Positions 18,103 through 25,995 of a DNA stretch of 64,000 nucleotides are shown here, piece after piece. Below the pieces are notes generated by a model, which was not told the origin of the DNA, ran no database searches, and saw only the letters and a program-made list of their open reading frames with translations. The stretch is taken from assembly GCF_927798115.1 (NCBI RefSeq), contig NZ_CAKMMG010000001.1, positions 1,674,001-1,738,000 on the forward strand, written 5' to 3'. Position 1 is the first letter of the stretch. Each line of letters begins with the position of its first letter. Source of the stretch: Paenibacillus auburnensis (GTDB lineage Bacteria > Bacillota > Bacilli > Paenibacillales > Paenibacillaceae). A program made the position numbers and the translations under genes.

Positions 18103-18768
18103 TCAGCGTCTCATCCCAGCCCGCTGCATGAGATGTGCTGCCCTGGCTTTTGACCCGAAAACCCAAGCCGCTGCCGCGCTCAATAAAGTTAGAAGGATTG
18201 TGAAGTTCTGCACTTTGAGGATATCATCATCAAGTTCCGACGGCAGCCAAGGATAAATGCCAACTGAATAATCCACCATATCGTTCGCCAGTGTCCAGAG
18301 CACTGCCAGCGGAAGCATCCGCCGGAATGAGAAGAACCGTGCATAGATCAGCGCCTCAACCGCCATACCGGTATGTGACACTACCAGCATCCAGTCCTGC
18401 CAGCTCACGGTATCCCCCTGATAGCCGCCGGCAAAAATCATACTGACCGCCCAAATTCCGTACTTCACAGAAGTGACAACGGCCAGTGCTTCGATGAGCT
18501 CCCGCACCATTGTTCCTTTAAGCCCTTTCGGGGGATATAGCATTAGAACCAGTGCAACCGTAAAGAACAGGCTTGCCGTCGGACTGTCAGGAACGAACGG
18601 AAGCAGCCATGCCGGATAGTTCTCTGCTGTAAACGCTAATTGATTGCCATACCATATGTATCCGTAAATCGTCCCAAGGAAATTCACAATAATTAGCAGC
18701 CATATGACTCCCCGGTGCTTGAACAGCTTGTCTATAACCGGCATAAACGATTTCACCCTCCACCTCAT
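18103..18768 (-). CDS. ypjA: YpjA, DUF1405 membrane protein
   Basis: 221 residues from the ATG at 18768, which follows GGAGAAGAG; an ATG at residue 9 of this reading (MPVIDKLF) behind GGAGGG is the alternative. About five to six membrane helices (VIWLLIIVNFLGTIYGYIWY, SLFFTVALVLMLY, FTILLTLLSAAAAWVFG). It belongs to the DUF1405 family, placed between qcrC and ypjB as in B. subtilis. Function unknown. Confidence 0.85.
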   Translation of the reverse strand: MRWRVKSFMPVIDKLFKHRGVIWLLIIVNFLGTIYGYIWYGNQLAFTAENYPAWLLPFVPDSPTASLFFTVALVLMLYPPKGLKGTMVRELIEALAVVTSVKYGIWAVSMIFAGGYQGDTVSWQDWMLVVSHTGMAVEALIYARFFSFRRMLPLAVLWTLANDMVDYSVGIYPWLPSELDDDILKVQNFTILLTLLSAAAAWVFGSKARAAHLMQRAGMRR

Positions 18769-18834
18769 GACAGACTCTTCTCCATACAGACAAAAACCTG
18801 ACCGCATATACGATCAGGCTGCGCTAATATTATT

Positions 18835-19713
18835 TTACTGTTCGCTTTTTTGTTTGGCAAGCCAGCCGGCAAGCGAGTCGATATCCTGTTCGGTGAGCCC
18901 TGCCCCCATGGCTGTTTCATACATCGGAGGCATCTGGCCCTGGCCTTCTTTGATAATGGTCAGTATCGCTTCCTTGTCGTGAGTATCCCCGACTCCGCGC
19001 AGCGACGGTCCGGCTCCGCCCTTCAAATCTACAGCGTGACAGGTAACACATGTAGCCTGCTTGAAGAGCGCCATTGCCGGATCATCCTTGTCCACGATCG
19101 CGATATCCTTGGCCTGCACGGCACTTGTCGTGGGCAGGCCCTTGGCCCTGTTCTCAGCCGCTTTCTCCTCACGCTGCACATCTTCCGGGATCTGGCCCGT
19201 TTCAGCCATCTCATGCTGATATTCCGTCCAGGCGGTATTGGTTAGATAGATAATTGCTACAAGCGACAGGAACATCAGCGAGGAAGCGATCGGCCGCCGG
19301 TAGAACCGCCGTTCACGGCCCGTATCCAGGAACGGGGCAAGCAGCAGAGCGCCAAATGCCACCCCGGTTACCCCGAGTGTGCCCAGAACGATATAATCAC
19401 CCGAGGCATATGGCAGCTTCAAATATTGATACAGAAACAAAAAGTACCAGTCAGGAATCGGGATAACTGTAGCTCCGGCATCGGCAGGGAACCCCAGCGG
19501 TGCGGGCTCTGAAATTGTAAGTACAAGAATGCCAACCAAGACCACTACCCCAACCATCCACTCCTTCAAAAGAAAGTTTGGAATGAAGGCCTCCGATTTC
19601 CCCGGATACGCCGTATAATCAGGCGGTGTTATAAACCCGTTGCCCTTCTTGACACGGGAATCACCGACAAATACAACTTTTTCTTCAGAGCCGTTCTTGC
19701 CCTTATGTGCCAT
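18835..19713 (-). CDS. qcrC: Menaquinol:cytochrome c reductase, cytochrome b/c fusion subunit
   Basis: 292 residues. The N-terminal half holds the subunit-IV-like helices (EWMVGVVVLVGILVLTISEP, PDWYFLFLYQYLKLPY with the PDWY quinol-site motif, and two further helices). After a charged linker comes a class I cytochrome c domain with the haem motif CVTCHAVD (about residues 229-236) and a methionine ligand in GQMPPMYE. This fusion is the standard Bacillus form of the b6c complex. It passes electrons from the b subunit to cytochrome c oxidase at the outer membrane face. Confidence 0.95.
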   Translation of the reverse strand: MAHKGKNGSEEKVVFVGDSRVKKGNGFITPPDYTAYPGKSEAFIPNFLLKEWMVGVVVLVGILVLTISEPAPLGFPADAGATVIPIPDWYFLFLYQYLKLPYASGDYIVLGTLGVTGVAFGALLLAPFLDTGRERRFYRRPIASSLMFLSLVAIIYLTNTAWTEYQHEMAETGQIPEDVQREEKAAENRAKGLPTTSAVQAKDIAIVDKDDPAMALFKQATCVTCHAVDLKGGAGPSLRGVGDTHDKEAILTIIKEGQGQMPPMYETAMGAGLTEQDIDSLAGWLAKQKSEQ

Positions 19714-19742
19714 TCAAGAGTCCCTCCTTTTCGTCAATTGAC

Positions 19743-20414
19743 TTACAACGGACCGGATATACCCTGTCTGCGGATCATAATAAAGTGTCCGACGAGCAGT
19801 ATAAGCAGGACCGCCGGGAGGAAGAATACGTGAAGAGCAAAGAACCGGGTCAGCGTCTCGGCTCCGACAATCGTACCGCCCTGCATCAGTTCCTTAAGCA
19901 CTGGTCCCATGACCGGAACGGAATTGGCGATCTCAAGTGTAACCTTAGTGGCAAAATAGGCTTTGTTGTCCCATGGCAGCAGATATCCGGTAAGTCCCAG
20001 ACCCAGCATGACAAAAAAGATCAGCATGCCCACCACCCAGTTCATCTCGCGCGGAGCCTTATAGGAGCCTGTAAAAAACACCCGCATCGTATGCAGGAAC
20101 ATCATTACAATAACCAGACTTGCACCCCAGTGGTGCATGCCGCGTACGATTTGCCCAAAAGCAACCTTAGTTTGTAAATATTCCACACTGGCATAAGCAT
20201 TTATAATGTCCGGTACATAATACATGGTCAAAAACATGCCCGATAAAATCTGAATCACGGTGATAAAAAAGGTAAGTCCGCCAAAGCAATACACGAACGC
20301 CGAGAAGTGATGCGCGGGATTGACGTGCTCGGGAACCTCGTGATCGGCAACATCTCTCCAGATCGGCGTAATATCCAGACGCTCATCAATCCAGTTGTAG
20401 ACATTTTTAAACAT
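19743..20414 (-). CDS. qcrB: Menaquinol:cytochrome c reductase, cytochrome b subunit
   Basis: 224 residues from the ATG at 20414, which follows AAGGAGG and gives the B. subtilis length; the track of the frame to a GTG 9 nt earlier is not needed. Four helices carry the paired histidine haem ligands (FVYCFGG..., RGMHHWGASLVIVMMFLHTMR, ALHVFFLPAVLLILLVGHF). Cys43 in AFVYCFGG is the residue that covalently holds haem c_i in Bacillus-type QcrB. Second gene of qcrABC. Confidence 0.95.
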   Translation of the reverse strand: MFKNVYNWIDERLDITPIWRDVADHEVPEHVNPAHHFSAFVYCFGGLTFFITVIQILSGMFLTMYYVPDIINAYASVEYLQTKVAFGQIVRGMHHWGASLVIVMMFLHTMRVFFTGSYKAPREMNWVVGMLIFFVMLGLGLTGYLLPWDNKAYFATKVTLEIANSVPVMGPVLKELMQGGTIVGAETLTRFFALHVFFLPAVLLILLVGHFIMIRRQGISGPL

Positions 20415-20419
20415 CAGGA

Positions 20420-20974
20420 TCACGCCTCCTTCTTAGCTTCGGTATTGGGGATGATATCGCCAAGATATACCCAACCGCCGTCGATCTTGGTCTTGTACTG
20501 GTCCAGCGGCTTCGGGGCGACCGCAAGATTCTTGCCAAGCTTCGTGTACCTGGCTCCATGGCAGGGGCAATGATATTCGTCAGGAAAAGCTTTATCATTG
20601 TTCCAGCCGACCGTACAGCCCAGATGCTTGCAGATGGGTGAAAGCGCATAAATTTCTCCGCTCTCATCTTTCCGGATCCATGCCGTCAGCGTCGCTGTAC
20701 TGGCATACCACCCGTCCTGCTGTTTAAGCTCAAAGTTAAACTCCTGCGGCTCATTGGTTATTTTGGAGGCTTCCGCAACCTTGATGAATTCTCCTTCACC
20801 CTTCTTATGTAATATCGGGTCTACAGCGAACCGCACCATAGGCAGGATGGCGCCTGCTCCCATAAATGCGGTTGCACCGCCAAGCGTATAGGTCAGAAAC
20901 TGTCTGCGTGACATCTCTTTTCGGCTAGGCGGTTCTTGCGGATTCAATTCATGCTCTTCATTGTAGCTGCTCAT
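20420..20974 (-). CDS. qcrA: Menaquinol:cytochrome c reductase, Rieske iron-sulfur subunit
   Basis: 184 residues from the ATG at 20974, preceded by AAGGGGG. SRRQFLTYTLGGATAFMGAG is a twin-arginine-type signal anchor. The Rieske 2Fe-2S ligands are CKHLGC and CPCHGARY. It takes electrons from menaquinol at the outer face. First gene of qcrABC, behind the promoter at 21090-21118. Menaquinone for the complex is made by the cluster at 40.2-45.1 kb. Confidence 0.95.
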   Translation of the reverse strand: MSSYNEEHELNPQEPPSRKEMSRRQFLTYTLGGATAFMGAGAILPMVRFAVDPILHKKGEGEFIKVAEASKITNEPQEFNFELKQQDGWYASTATLTAWIRKDESGEIYALSPICKHLGCTVGWNNDKAFPDEYHCPCHGARYTKLGKNLAVAPKPLDQYKTKIDGGWVYLGDIIPNTEAKKEA

Positions 20975-21089
20975 ACGGTGTGTAACCCCCTTTTCAAAAT
21001 TGAGAAGGCACCTGCAGTGTTCCAAAGGAATTATCTGTTAGTAATACGTTTACAATGACATAAATCACATGTCACATCAGTTCACCCTT

Positions 21090-21118
21090 ATCATAGCTTA
21101 GGCCCAATTACCCGTCAA
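21090..21118 (-). promoter_or_regulatory. SigA-type promoter of qcrABC
   Basis: TTGACG (-35, 21113-21118) and TATGAT (-10, 21090-21095) are separated by 17 nt. Transcription would start near 21083, about 110 nt before qcrA. Confidence 0.8.
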
Positions 21119-21191
21119 GAATATTGTCTAAATTGTGACAGGCTGAACAAAGGGTTTTTACTGAAATTGTTGAATTTCTGTCACATTTAAC

Positions 21192-21617
21192 TCATTTCCC
21201 CCGTTGCCACATCGCTTGAATTTTATCGCTTATTTCAGACTTAACCAATCCTTTCTGCGAGGACTCAAATCCGGACAGGGAAAGGACTAAATCGCTTTCA
21301 TAAAGTTCGCCGGAAGATAACTCCGCGGCTGCTGATGCCACGATGACGAACTGGAATTGATTGGATTTGACTTTCCTGCACACATCATTCAGGGTGGCTA
21401 CACTATGCTCCGTAGCATACTGTACCGCCGGGTAGGTAACTATACGTCCCTGAAACGGCTGCTCTATAAGCTCCAGCAGGTCTCGGAGCTGCTCCAGTAT
21501 CGCCGCCGCTTCGGATGGGCTTTCTCCCCCATGCAGTCCCGTAAACGGAAGCAGACAGGTATCATAGTACTTGTGGTTCTCTTCCCAGCTCTCTGCGGTA
21601 AAACTGCTGAACTTCAT
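21192..21617 (-). CDS. ypiF: YpiF-like protein (DUF2487)
   Basis: 141 residues, soluble. Residues such as CLLPFTGLHGGESPSEAAA and LVLSLSGFESSQKGLVKSEI fit the DUF2487 family. B. subtilis ypiF also sits directly upstream of qcrA. No catalytic motif is recognisable and the function is unknown. It is separated from qcrA by 217 nt that contain the qcr promoter. Confidence 0.75.
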   Translation of the reverse strand: MKFSSFTAESWEENHKYYDTCLLPFTGLHGGESPSEAAAILEQLRDLLELIEQPFQGRIVTYPAVQYATEHSVATLNDVCRKVKSNQFQFVIVASAAAELSSGELYESDLVLSLSGFESSQKGLVKSEISDKIQAMWQRGK

Positions 21618-21680
21618 TTTGAATCATCCCCTCACATGAATTCCCTATTATAAATAAGCTCCTTCGCCTCCCGTGAAACG

Positions 21681-21708
21681 AAAAAAAGAAATGCGCTAAG
21701 CGCATTTC
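21681..21708 (-). terminator. Terminator after the IDEAL-domain gene
   Basis: GAAATGCGC / GCGCATTTC with a 3-nt loop, followed on the minus strand by TTTTTTT, directly after the stop codon at 21710. Confidence 0.88.
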
Positions 21709-21709
21709 G

Positions 21710-21889
21710 TTATGCCAAACTCTTCAGTTCTTCAGTCAGATACCGGAAAGCCGCTTTATCTCCGGCCGCCAGCGCTGTGTCGATCTCCCGGTACAAGATG
21801 TCGGTACGTCGCTTTCTAAGCGCTTCATCCCACACCATTTCTGCCGCAAGCCCTAGCATCACTTCATAGGTAGCCTTCATTTTGTCCAT
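21710..21889 (-). CDS. Small IDEAL-domain protein
   Basis: 59 residues from the ATG at 21889, preceded by GGAGG at 8 nt. The C-terminal stretch LYREIDTALAAGDKAAFRYL followed by TEEL matches the IDEAL domain, a short C-terminal module of Firmicute proteins such as YpiB and ComK-regulatory proteins. B. subtilis has the longer ypiB next to ypiF; here only an IDEAL-sized protein remains. It probably binds a partner; no enzymatic function is expected. Confidence 0.75.
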   Translation of the reverse strand: MDKMKATYEVMLGLAAEMVWDEALRKRRTDILYREIDTALAAGDKAAFRYLTEELKSLA

Positions 21890-21907
21890 TCGATACACCT
21901 CCGCTGT

Positions 21908-22414
21908 TTAGAAGATTCCATATTCCTTTGCTTTGTTCACATAACTTTCGCTGGTGCGCTTCATTCTTAGCAGGTCTTGTTCGGTCAATTCCCGGACCAC
22001 TTTAGCAGGAGAACCCAGGGAAAGAGTGTAGGGCGGGATAATTTTGTTTTCGGTTACAATAGAACCGGCTCCTATTAAAGCATATTCACCAATCTCTGCT
22101 CCGTTCAAAACAATTGCTCCCATTCCGATTAATGTGCCATTGCCTATCTTGCAGCCATGGATAATCGCAGAATGTCCGACCGATATATCATCACCCAGCA
22201 TAAGCGGCAATCCCTCGGCTACATGTCCTACAGTACCATCCTGAATATTGCAGCGCTGCCCGATAATCACCGGAGCCAGATCTCCCCTAAGCACAGCATT
22301 AAACCAGATACTTGAATGCTGCCCCACCGTTACGTCACCTACCAGCTTTGCACCTTCTGCCACGTAAACAGATTCGTCAATACGCGGTATGTACTTCCCA
22401 TAAGCAATCCGCAT
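21908..22414 (-). CDS. Gamma-class carbonic-anhydrase-like hexapeptide-repeat protein
   Basis: 168 residues forming a left-handed beta helix: repeated hexapeptides such as VGDVTVGQHSSIWFNAVLRG, IGQRCNIQDGTVGHV and ISVGHSAIIHGCKIGNGTLI. The histidines in GTVGHV and VGHSAIIHG are at the zinc-ligand positions of the gamma carbonic anhydrase family (YrdA/PaaY/CaiE type). Whether it is an active carbonic anhydrase cannot be told from sequence. It starts 11 nt after the gene at 22426 and precedes the IDEAL gene by 18 nt, so the three may be one operon. Confidence 0.85.
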   Translation of the reverse strand: MRIAYGKYIPRIDESVYVAEGAKLVGDVTVGQHSSIWFNAVLRGDLAPVIIGQRCNIQDGTVGHVAEGLPLMLGDDISVGHSAIIHGCKIGNGTLIGMGAIVLNGAEIGEYALIGAGSIVTENKIIPPYTLSLGSPAKVVRELTEQDLLRMKRTSESYVNKAKEYGIF

Positions 22415-22425
22415 TGTCCTCCCCC

Positions 22426-23517
22426 TTACTTAGGCAGCCGCCTCGGAGTAGCCGCTTCCATTCCCCATGGGGTCATCATGACTACCGGTCCACCCGGTGT
22501 CTCACCCAGCCGGATCATCCCCAAATGCAGCATCATCCGTAATATACGCTGTTCCAGGATTGAAGCGGCATCATCATAGTAGAACGGTTTAATGAGCCAG
22601 CCTATTCCTTCTACCAGAGAAGAAACGGTCACCCACTCACCGGCACTCTTACTAATCCAGTATACGATTGACGGAAGATTGGGAACAGCACCTTTATAAA
22701 GTTTTAACCAAAAGAGGAATATCTGCATCAGTCTTTCCGATTTTCCTTCGGCGAGTAATGCCTCTCCTGCCAAAGTTACCTGTAAGCGGTAGCCTTCTTC
22801 AGCAATAAAGCGGCGGTGCCTGGCATAATCATACAGGAGGGCTAATCTGGGCGGGTAATGCTCGCAGGCTCTACCGTAACCAAACCTCCAGCCCCCTTTA
22901 CCGAGCAGCGGTTCCGGAATTTGAAGTGCATTCATCAGTCCCTGCTGATACCGTTTATAGAGAGCCCCCTCCTGATTTAGCTCAGGATTATTCTCCTTCA
23001 CATAACGCAGGAACAGCAGCAAATCTTCTGCCAGTAAATCCCCTTCTCCGCGGTACATTGCCGGTTCACAGCTGCCGGATACCTTTTCTTTGATGTATTC
23101 GCCCATCCGCTCACGGAAACGGTTCTTCAAATCCTCCGGAACCTGGAACAGATACTTGCTTTGCTGTGAAGCACCGCTGAACAGCCAGCCGCCGCTTTTG
23201 AACCGGCTGACCATCTCACGGTATCCCCCTGTTTTACCGGCAGGAGCATCGAAGGATGCCTGTCTCGCCGCAGCTAGCAAATCTTCAAGACTGAAATGGC
23301 TGCGTTCGTCAAACAGCAGTGTGTTCAGGAACCGTAATTCCTCCGGTGTACAGCTCCGGATATGGGATTCCATGAAATCCCGGCTTCCAAGTGTGATGAG
23401 AATGCTCTGGATCAAATCATGTTTCGAATTCCGTTTGCAATCGCACTGATAGCGTCCCGCTATGGCGGTAAGCTGACCAATGTCTGCGTAAGTGAGCATA
23501 TCCGCCAGATTCATCAT
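22426..23517 (-). CDS. Unrecognised 363-residue cytosolic protein
   Basis: I do not recognise this with confidence. It has no signal peptide. The N-terminus (LADMLTYADIGQLTAIAGRY, CDCKRNSKHDLIQSIL) resembles a small DNA-binding or SAP-like helical region; later segments are helical and aromatic-rich with winged-helix character near the end (EQRILRMMLHLGMIRLGETP). It may be related to the XPB/Ssl2-type N-terminal helicase-associated domains, but no helicase motifs are present. It starts a transcription unit after the terminator at 23580-23605. Confidence 0.6.
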   Translation of the reverse strand: MMNLADMLTYADIGQLTAIAGRYQCDCKRNSKHDLIQSILITLGSRDFMESHIRSCTPEELRFLNTLLFDERSHFSLEDLLAAARQASFDAPAGKTGGYREMVSRFKSGGWLFSGASQQSKYLFQVPEDLKNRFRERMGEYIKEKVSGSCEPAMYRGEGDLLAEDLLLFLRYVKENNPELNQEGALYKRYQQGLMNALQIPEPLLGKGGWRFGYGRACEHYPPRLALLYDYARHRRFIAEEGYRLQVTLAGEALLAEGKSERLMQIFLFWLKLYKGAVPNLPSIVYWISKSAGEWVTVSSLVEGIGWLIKPFYYDDAASILEQRILRMMLHLGMIRLGETPGGPVVMMTPWGMEAATPRRLPK

Positions 23518-23579
23518 TCATCGCCTCACTGTTTTACTACCATTATGGGAAATACAGCCCTTTTTATTCCTTATTTCTC

Positions 23580-23605
23580 AAAAAAAATAACCCGAAGATT
23601 CGGGT
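23580..23605 (-). terminator. Terminator after the histidine phosphatase gene
   Basis: ACCCGAA / TTCGGGT hairpin followed on the minus strand by TATTTTTTTT, starting at the stop codon. Confidence 0.85.
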
Positions 23606-24192
23606 CACCGCTGATTTTGCAAAATATGACGGGTGCAATTATACAGAAGCGGCTTCCACTCCTGCTCGTTCTTTTCGATAATGGTCAATGATAAATTGCC
23701 TAGCCGCTCCGTGTACTTGTCTTTATAGAGCGCAGTGTACAGCTGGGCGAGGAAACCTCCGTGGGAGATGACCAGCACATTGCTGCCTTGGTACCGGGTG
23801 GAAAGATCCTCCATAAAGGCAAGTCCGCGCAGCTGCAGCTCCTCGTCTTTTTCCTGCCCAAGCTCCAGCAGATTCCATTCCTTACCCCATTTCGCTTCGC
23901 GCTCCAGGGCGGTCATCCCCTCAACCTGTCCATAAGCGCGTTCCCGTATACGCTGATCAGGCTCGAGTAACGGGATACCCAGCTTGGCGGCAATGATCTT
24001 CCCTGTCTCTTCTGCACGGGACAAGCCGCTTGTGATACAGTAGTCCCAATGGTAGGGTTCATGCAACAGCCGCTCACCCAGCATATCAGCCTGCCTCCGG
24101 CCCTCGTCGTTAAGCGGAATGTCACTTTGTCCCTGTATTTTCCCTTCCGCGTTCCAATCCGTCAGTCCATGGCGTATTAAGCCGATCAGCAT
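23605..24192 (-). CDS. Histidine phosphatase family protein
   Basis: 195 residues of the phosphoglycerate-mutase-like superfamily. LIRHGLTDWN holds the RHG catalytic histidine (about residue 8); TSGLSRAEETGKI, RIRERAYGQVEG (catalytic Glu) and VISHGGFLAQL (second His) complete the active site. The length fits broad-range phosphatases such as PhoE or CobC rather than a glycolytic mutase. Substrate unknown. Confidence 0.85.
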   Translation of the reverse strand: MLIGLIRHGLTDWNAEGKIQGQSDIPLNDEGRRQADMLGERLLHEPYHWDYCITSGLSRAEETGKIIAAKLGIPLLEPDQRIRERAYGQVEGMTALEREAKWGKEWNLLELGQEKDEELQLRGLAFMEDLSTRYQGSNVLVISHGGFLAQLYTALYKDKYTERLGNLSLTIIEKNEQEWKPLLYNCTRHILQNQR

Positions 24193-24310
24193 CGCATAGC
24201 ACCCTTTCCATCCAATATGTTTGCTTAATAATGTATCATGAATGAAAACAAATGTCTTCTTTTTGAACTATAATGCTCCGTTTTGAATAAAATTACAGGC
24301 TTAACGGCAA

Positions 24311-24344
24311 CAAAAAAGTCCGCTTTACCTGAGTAAAGGGACTT
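24311..24344 (-). terminator. Terminator after the anti-sigma gene
   Basis: AAGTCC(C)TTTAC and GTAAA(GC)GGACTT form a hairpin around TCAG, followed on the minus strand by TTTTTTG. Confidence 0.85.
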
Positions 24345-24346
24345 CA

Positions 24347-24940
24347 TCATTGTCTGCGGTATCGGTTGAGCCGGGTCAGTAAAAAGATAGACAACGCCAC
24401 GCCCAGCATGGACAGCACCATCCAATACTGCGGATGTGTCGGCCCCATGCTCACAACAAGCGGTTCGATAATGCCACCCTGGGATTCTGAGACAGGATAG
24501 GAAGATGACCAATCCAGCGTAAGACCGGCTACTCCTGTTTCAATAATGCCGCTCTGTGCCGAACTCGTGTTATCCGGTGTTTTGAACATCGTAAAGTACA
24601 GGAAACTTGATAAAAACACTGCCAGAAAGCAGGCAATCCAAAGGCTCAGGCGTTTGCGGAAAACGGCAGTACTGCCTGCAGATTTCCCGTCCCCCGGCAT
24701 CAGCCAAGGGCTTTCCAGATAAATACGCTCCATAACCTTGAGATTAATGGCTTCAGCGCGTTCGGCGCTGATCTCCACCCTTGTATCTTGCATAAGCTCG
24801 ATGCTCTCCTGCCATAAAGCCCATTCAGCAGCACAATAAGAACAACCCGCGATATGCCTCTCCAGCTCAATCCGCTTAGGGTCAGTGGGGGGAGCGTCCC
24901 ACAAAAGCGGAATGGAATCTTGCGCTTCCCTACAGTTCAT
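24347..24940 (-). CDS. Zinc-finger (ZAS) anti-sigma factor, membrane-bound
   Basis: 197 residues. The N-terminal ZAS motif is His29-x3-Cys33-x2-Cys36 in HIAGCSYC, with Cys3 in MNCREA as the likely fourth ligand. Membrane segments lie at about 103-122 (SLWIACFLAVFLSSFLYF) and 172-191 (YWMVLSMLGVALSIFLLTRL). It should hold the ECF sigma factor encoded 5 nt upstream at the membrane until a signal releases it. The two-segment topology places a roughly 50-residue loop outside, a possible sensor. Signal unknown. Confidence 0.85.
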   Translation of the reverse strand: MNCREAQDSIPLLWDAPPTDPKRIELERHIAGCSYCAAEWALWQESIELMQDTRVEISAERAEAINLKVMERIYLESPWLMPGDGKSAGSTAVFRKRLSLWIACFLAVFLSSFLYFTMFKTPDNTSSAQSGIIETGVAGLTLDWSSSYPVSESQGGIIEPLVVSMGPTHPQYWMVLSMLGVALSIFLLTRLNRYRRQ

Positions 24941-24945
24941 TGGCC

Positions 24946-25533
24946 TTACACCCTCTCAGCCTGCTCTTCTACTTCAGGCTCATAAAAATAGGATTCGAGT
25001 TGGAGCTTCACACTGCTCCTTGCACGGAACAACAGTGATTTCACGGAGCTGACACTCTGATCCAAAATGATGGCAATTTCCTGATAATCCATTTGATCGT
25101 ATTCACGCAGAATCAGCGCCGAGCGCTGTTTCTCCGGAAGATTATTGATGGCTTCGCGGACCAGGTTCATCCGTTCCTTACGCAGTGCAGCCTGTTCAGG
25201 AGCTACCTCAGCCGGTGCTACCGGCGTGTACCCGCTCTCTTCGAGAGAGACATTGCCTGCACGGTTTTTGCGGAGCTCGCTGAGCACTGTGTTGCGGGCG
25301 ATCGTGTACAGCCATGTCGAGAATGAAGCATCTACCTCGCGAAAGGAATGCAGGCTCCGGAATGCTTTGTAAAATGTCTCCGAGCAGAGATCTTCGGCAA
25401 TTAGCTCCATATGGGAGTTTTTAAGCATATGATAGACAAAAGCCAGTATTTTACGTTGGTATCTTCGCATCAGTTCCGAATATAGTTCTGTGTTTCCTTG
25501 CTTGATTAGCTGGATCAACTGGGAATCCGTCAT
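24946..25533 (-). CDS. ECF-type RNA polymerase sigma factor
   Basis: 195 residues. Region 2 is at about 20-90 (MRRYQRKILAFVYHMLKNSH, ASFSTWLYTIARNTVLSELR) and region 4 at about 125-180 (NNLPEKQRSALILREYDQMD, YQEIAIILDQSVSSVKSLLF). Start follows a weak site. It is paired with the zinc-finger anti-sigma gene, the usual two-gene ECF unit. A likely autoregulated promoter is at 25589-25617. The regulon cannot be deduced; I do not assign a B. subtilis Sig name. Confidence 0.9.
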   Translation of the reverse strand: MTDSQLIQLIKQGNTELYSELMRRYQRKILAFVYHMLKNSHMELIAEDLCSETFYKAFRSLHSFREVDASFSTWLYTIARNTVLSELRKNRAGNVSLEESGYTPVAPAEVAPEQAALRKERMNLVREAINNLPEKQRSALILREYDQMDYQEIAIILDQSVSSVKSLLFRARSSVKLQLESYFYEPEVEEQAERV

Positions 25534-25588
25534 GGTGAGTTCGGCCCTCCTCGCCCTAGCACGATTAATCCCGTCCGGTCCGTACCTA

Positions 25589-25617
25589 ATTATACCGGGC
25601 AGGTTTGAAAAAGTTGC
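25589..25617 (-). promoter_or_regulatory. Candidate autoregulated ECF promoter
   Basis: GCAAC (minus strand, 25613-25617) and CGGTATAAT (25589-25597) are separated by 15 nt. The AAC in the -35 and CGG/TA in the -10 resemble ECF promoters, and the TATAAT could also serve SigA. It lies about 55-85 nt before the sigma gene. Confidence 0.4.
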
Positions 25618-25960
25618 GTTGAATCCTCTACATTTGCAATAAATTAGACAGTACTTCCTATGTATATTCCGGGTCCTTTGAAAAAAGATATGCTGTACTT
25701 AAATACAGGCAGAAAATGCATCTTTACAGATTTCAGAGCCTCCGTTAATCCCATGCTGGAAATACCAGGAAGAAATCTATAAACATACTTAACCTAGTAT
25801 AGCATACATTCTAACAGGATGACATTAATAGACTTAAGCCAACACCAGGATGGCCTACTTTCCCATGCGGCGTCGAAAGCTGGAGAATCGCACCCGGCAT
25901 CTGCTGAATAGCATAACCTGCTTCAATAACATGCTTGGAAAAATAAGTTTATAGAAATGG
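25618..25960. other. Gap upstream of the sigma gene without recognised gene
   Basis: I see no ORF with a ribosome binding site. On the minus strand there is an extended -10 (TGCTATACT, near 25797-25805) and a terminator-like structure at about 25683-25728 (CTGTA/TACAG inside AAAGAT/ATCTTTTTT), which might delimit a second short transcript, with low confidence. Confidence 0.35.
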
Positions 25961-25989
25961 TTGACAAAATGTAAACGGATACATATAAT
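25961..25989 (+). promoter_or_regulatory. Perfect consensus SigA promoter for a candidate small RNA
   Basis: TTGACA (25961-25966) and TATAAT (25984-25989) are separated by exactly 17 nt. No plus-strand ORF follows; a terminator does, about 75-100 nt downstream. Confidence 0.9.
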
Positions 25990-25995
25990 AAAAGT

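Noticed and set aside
25855..25935. A 5S rRNA or riboswitch fragment, because of the GC-rich stretch with CCCATGCGG
   Set aside because: It does not match the 5S consensus beyond a few bases, and no rRNA operon or stable paired structure is present.
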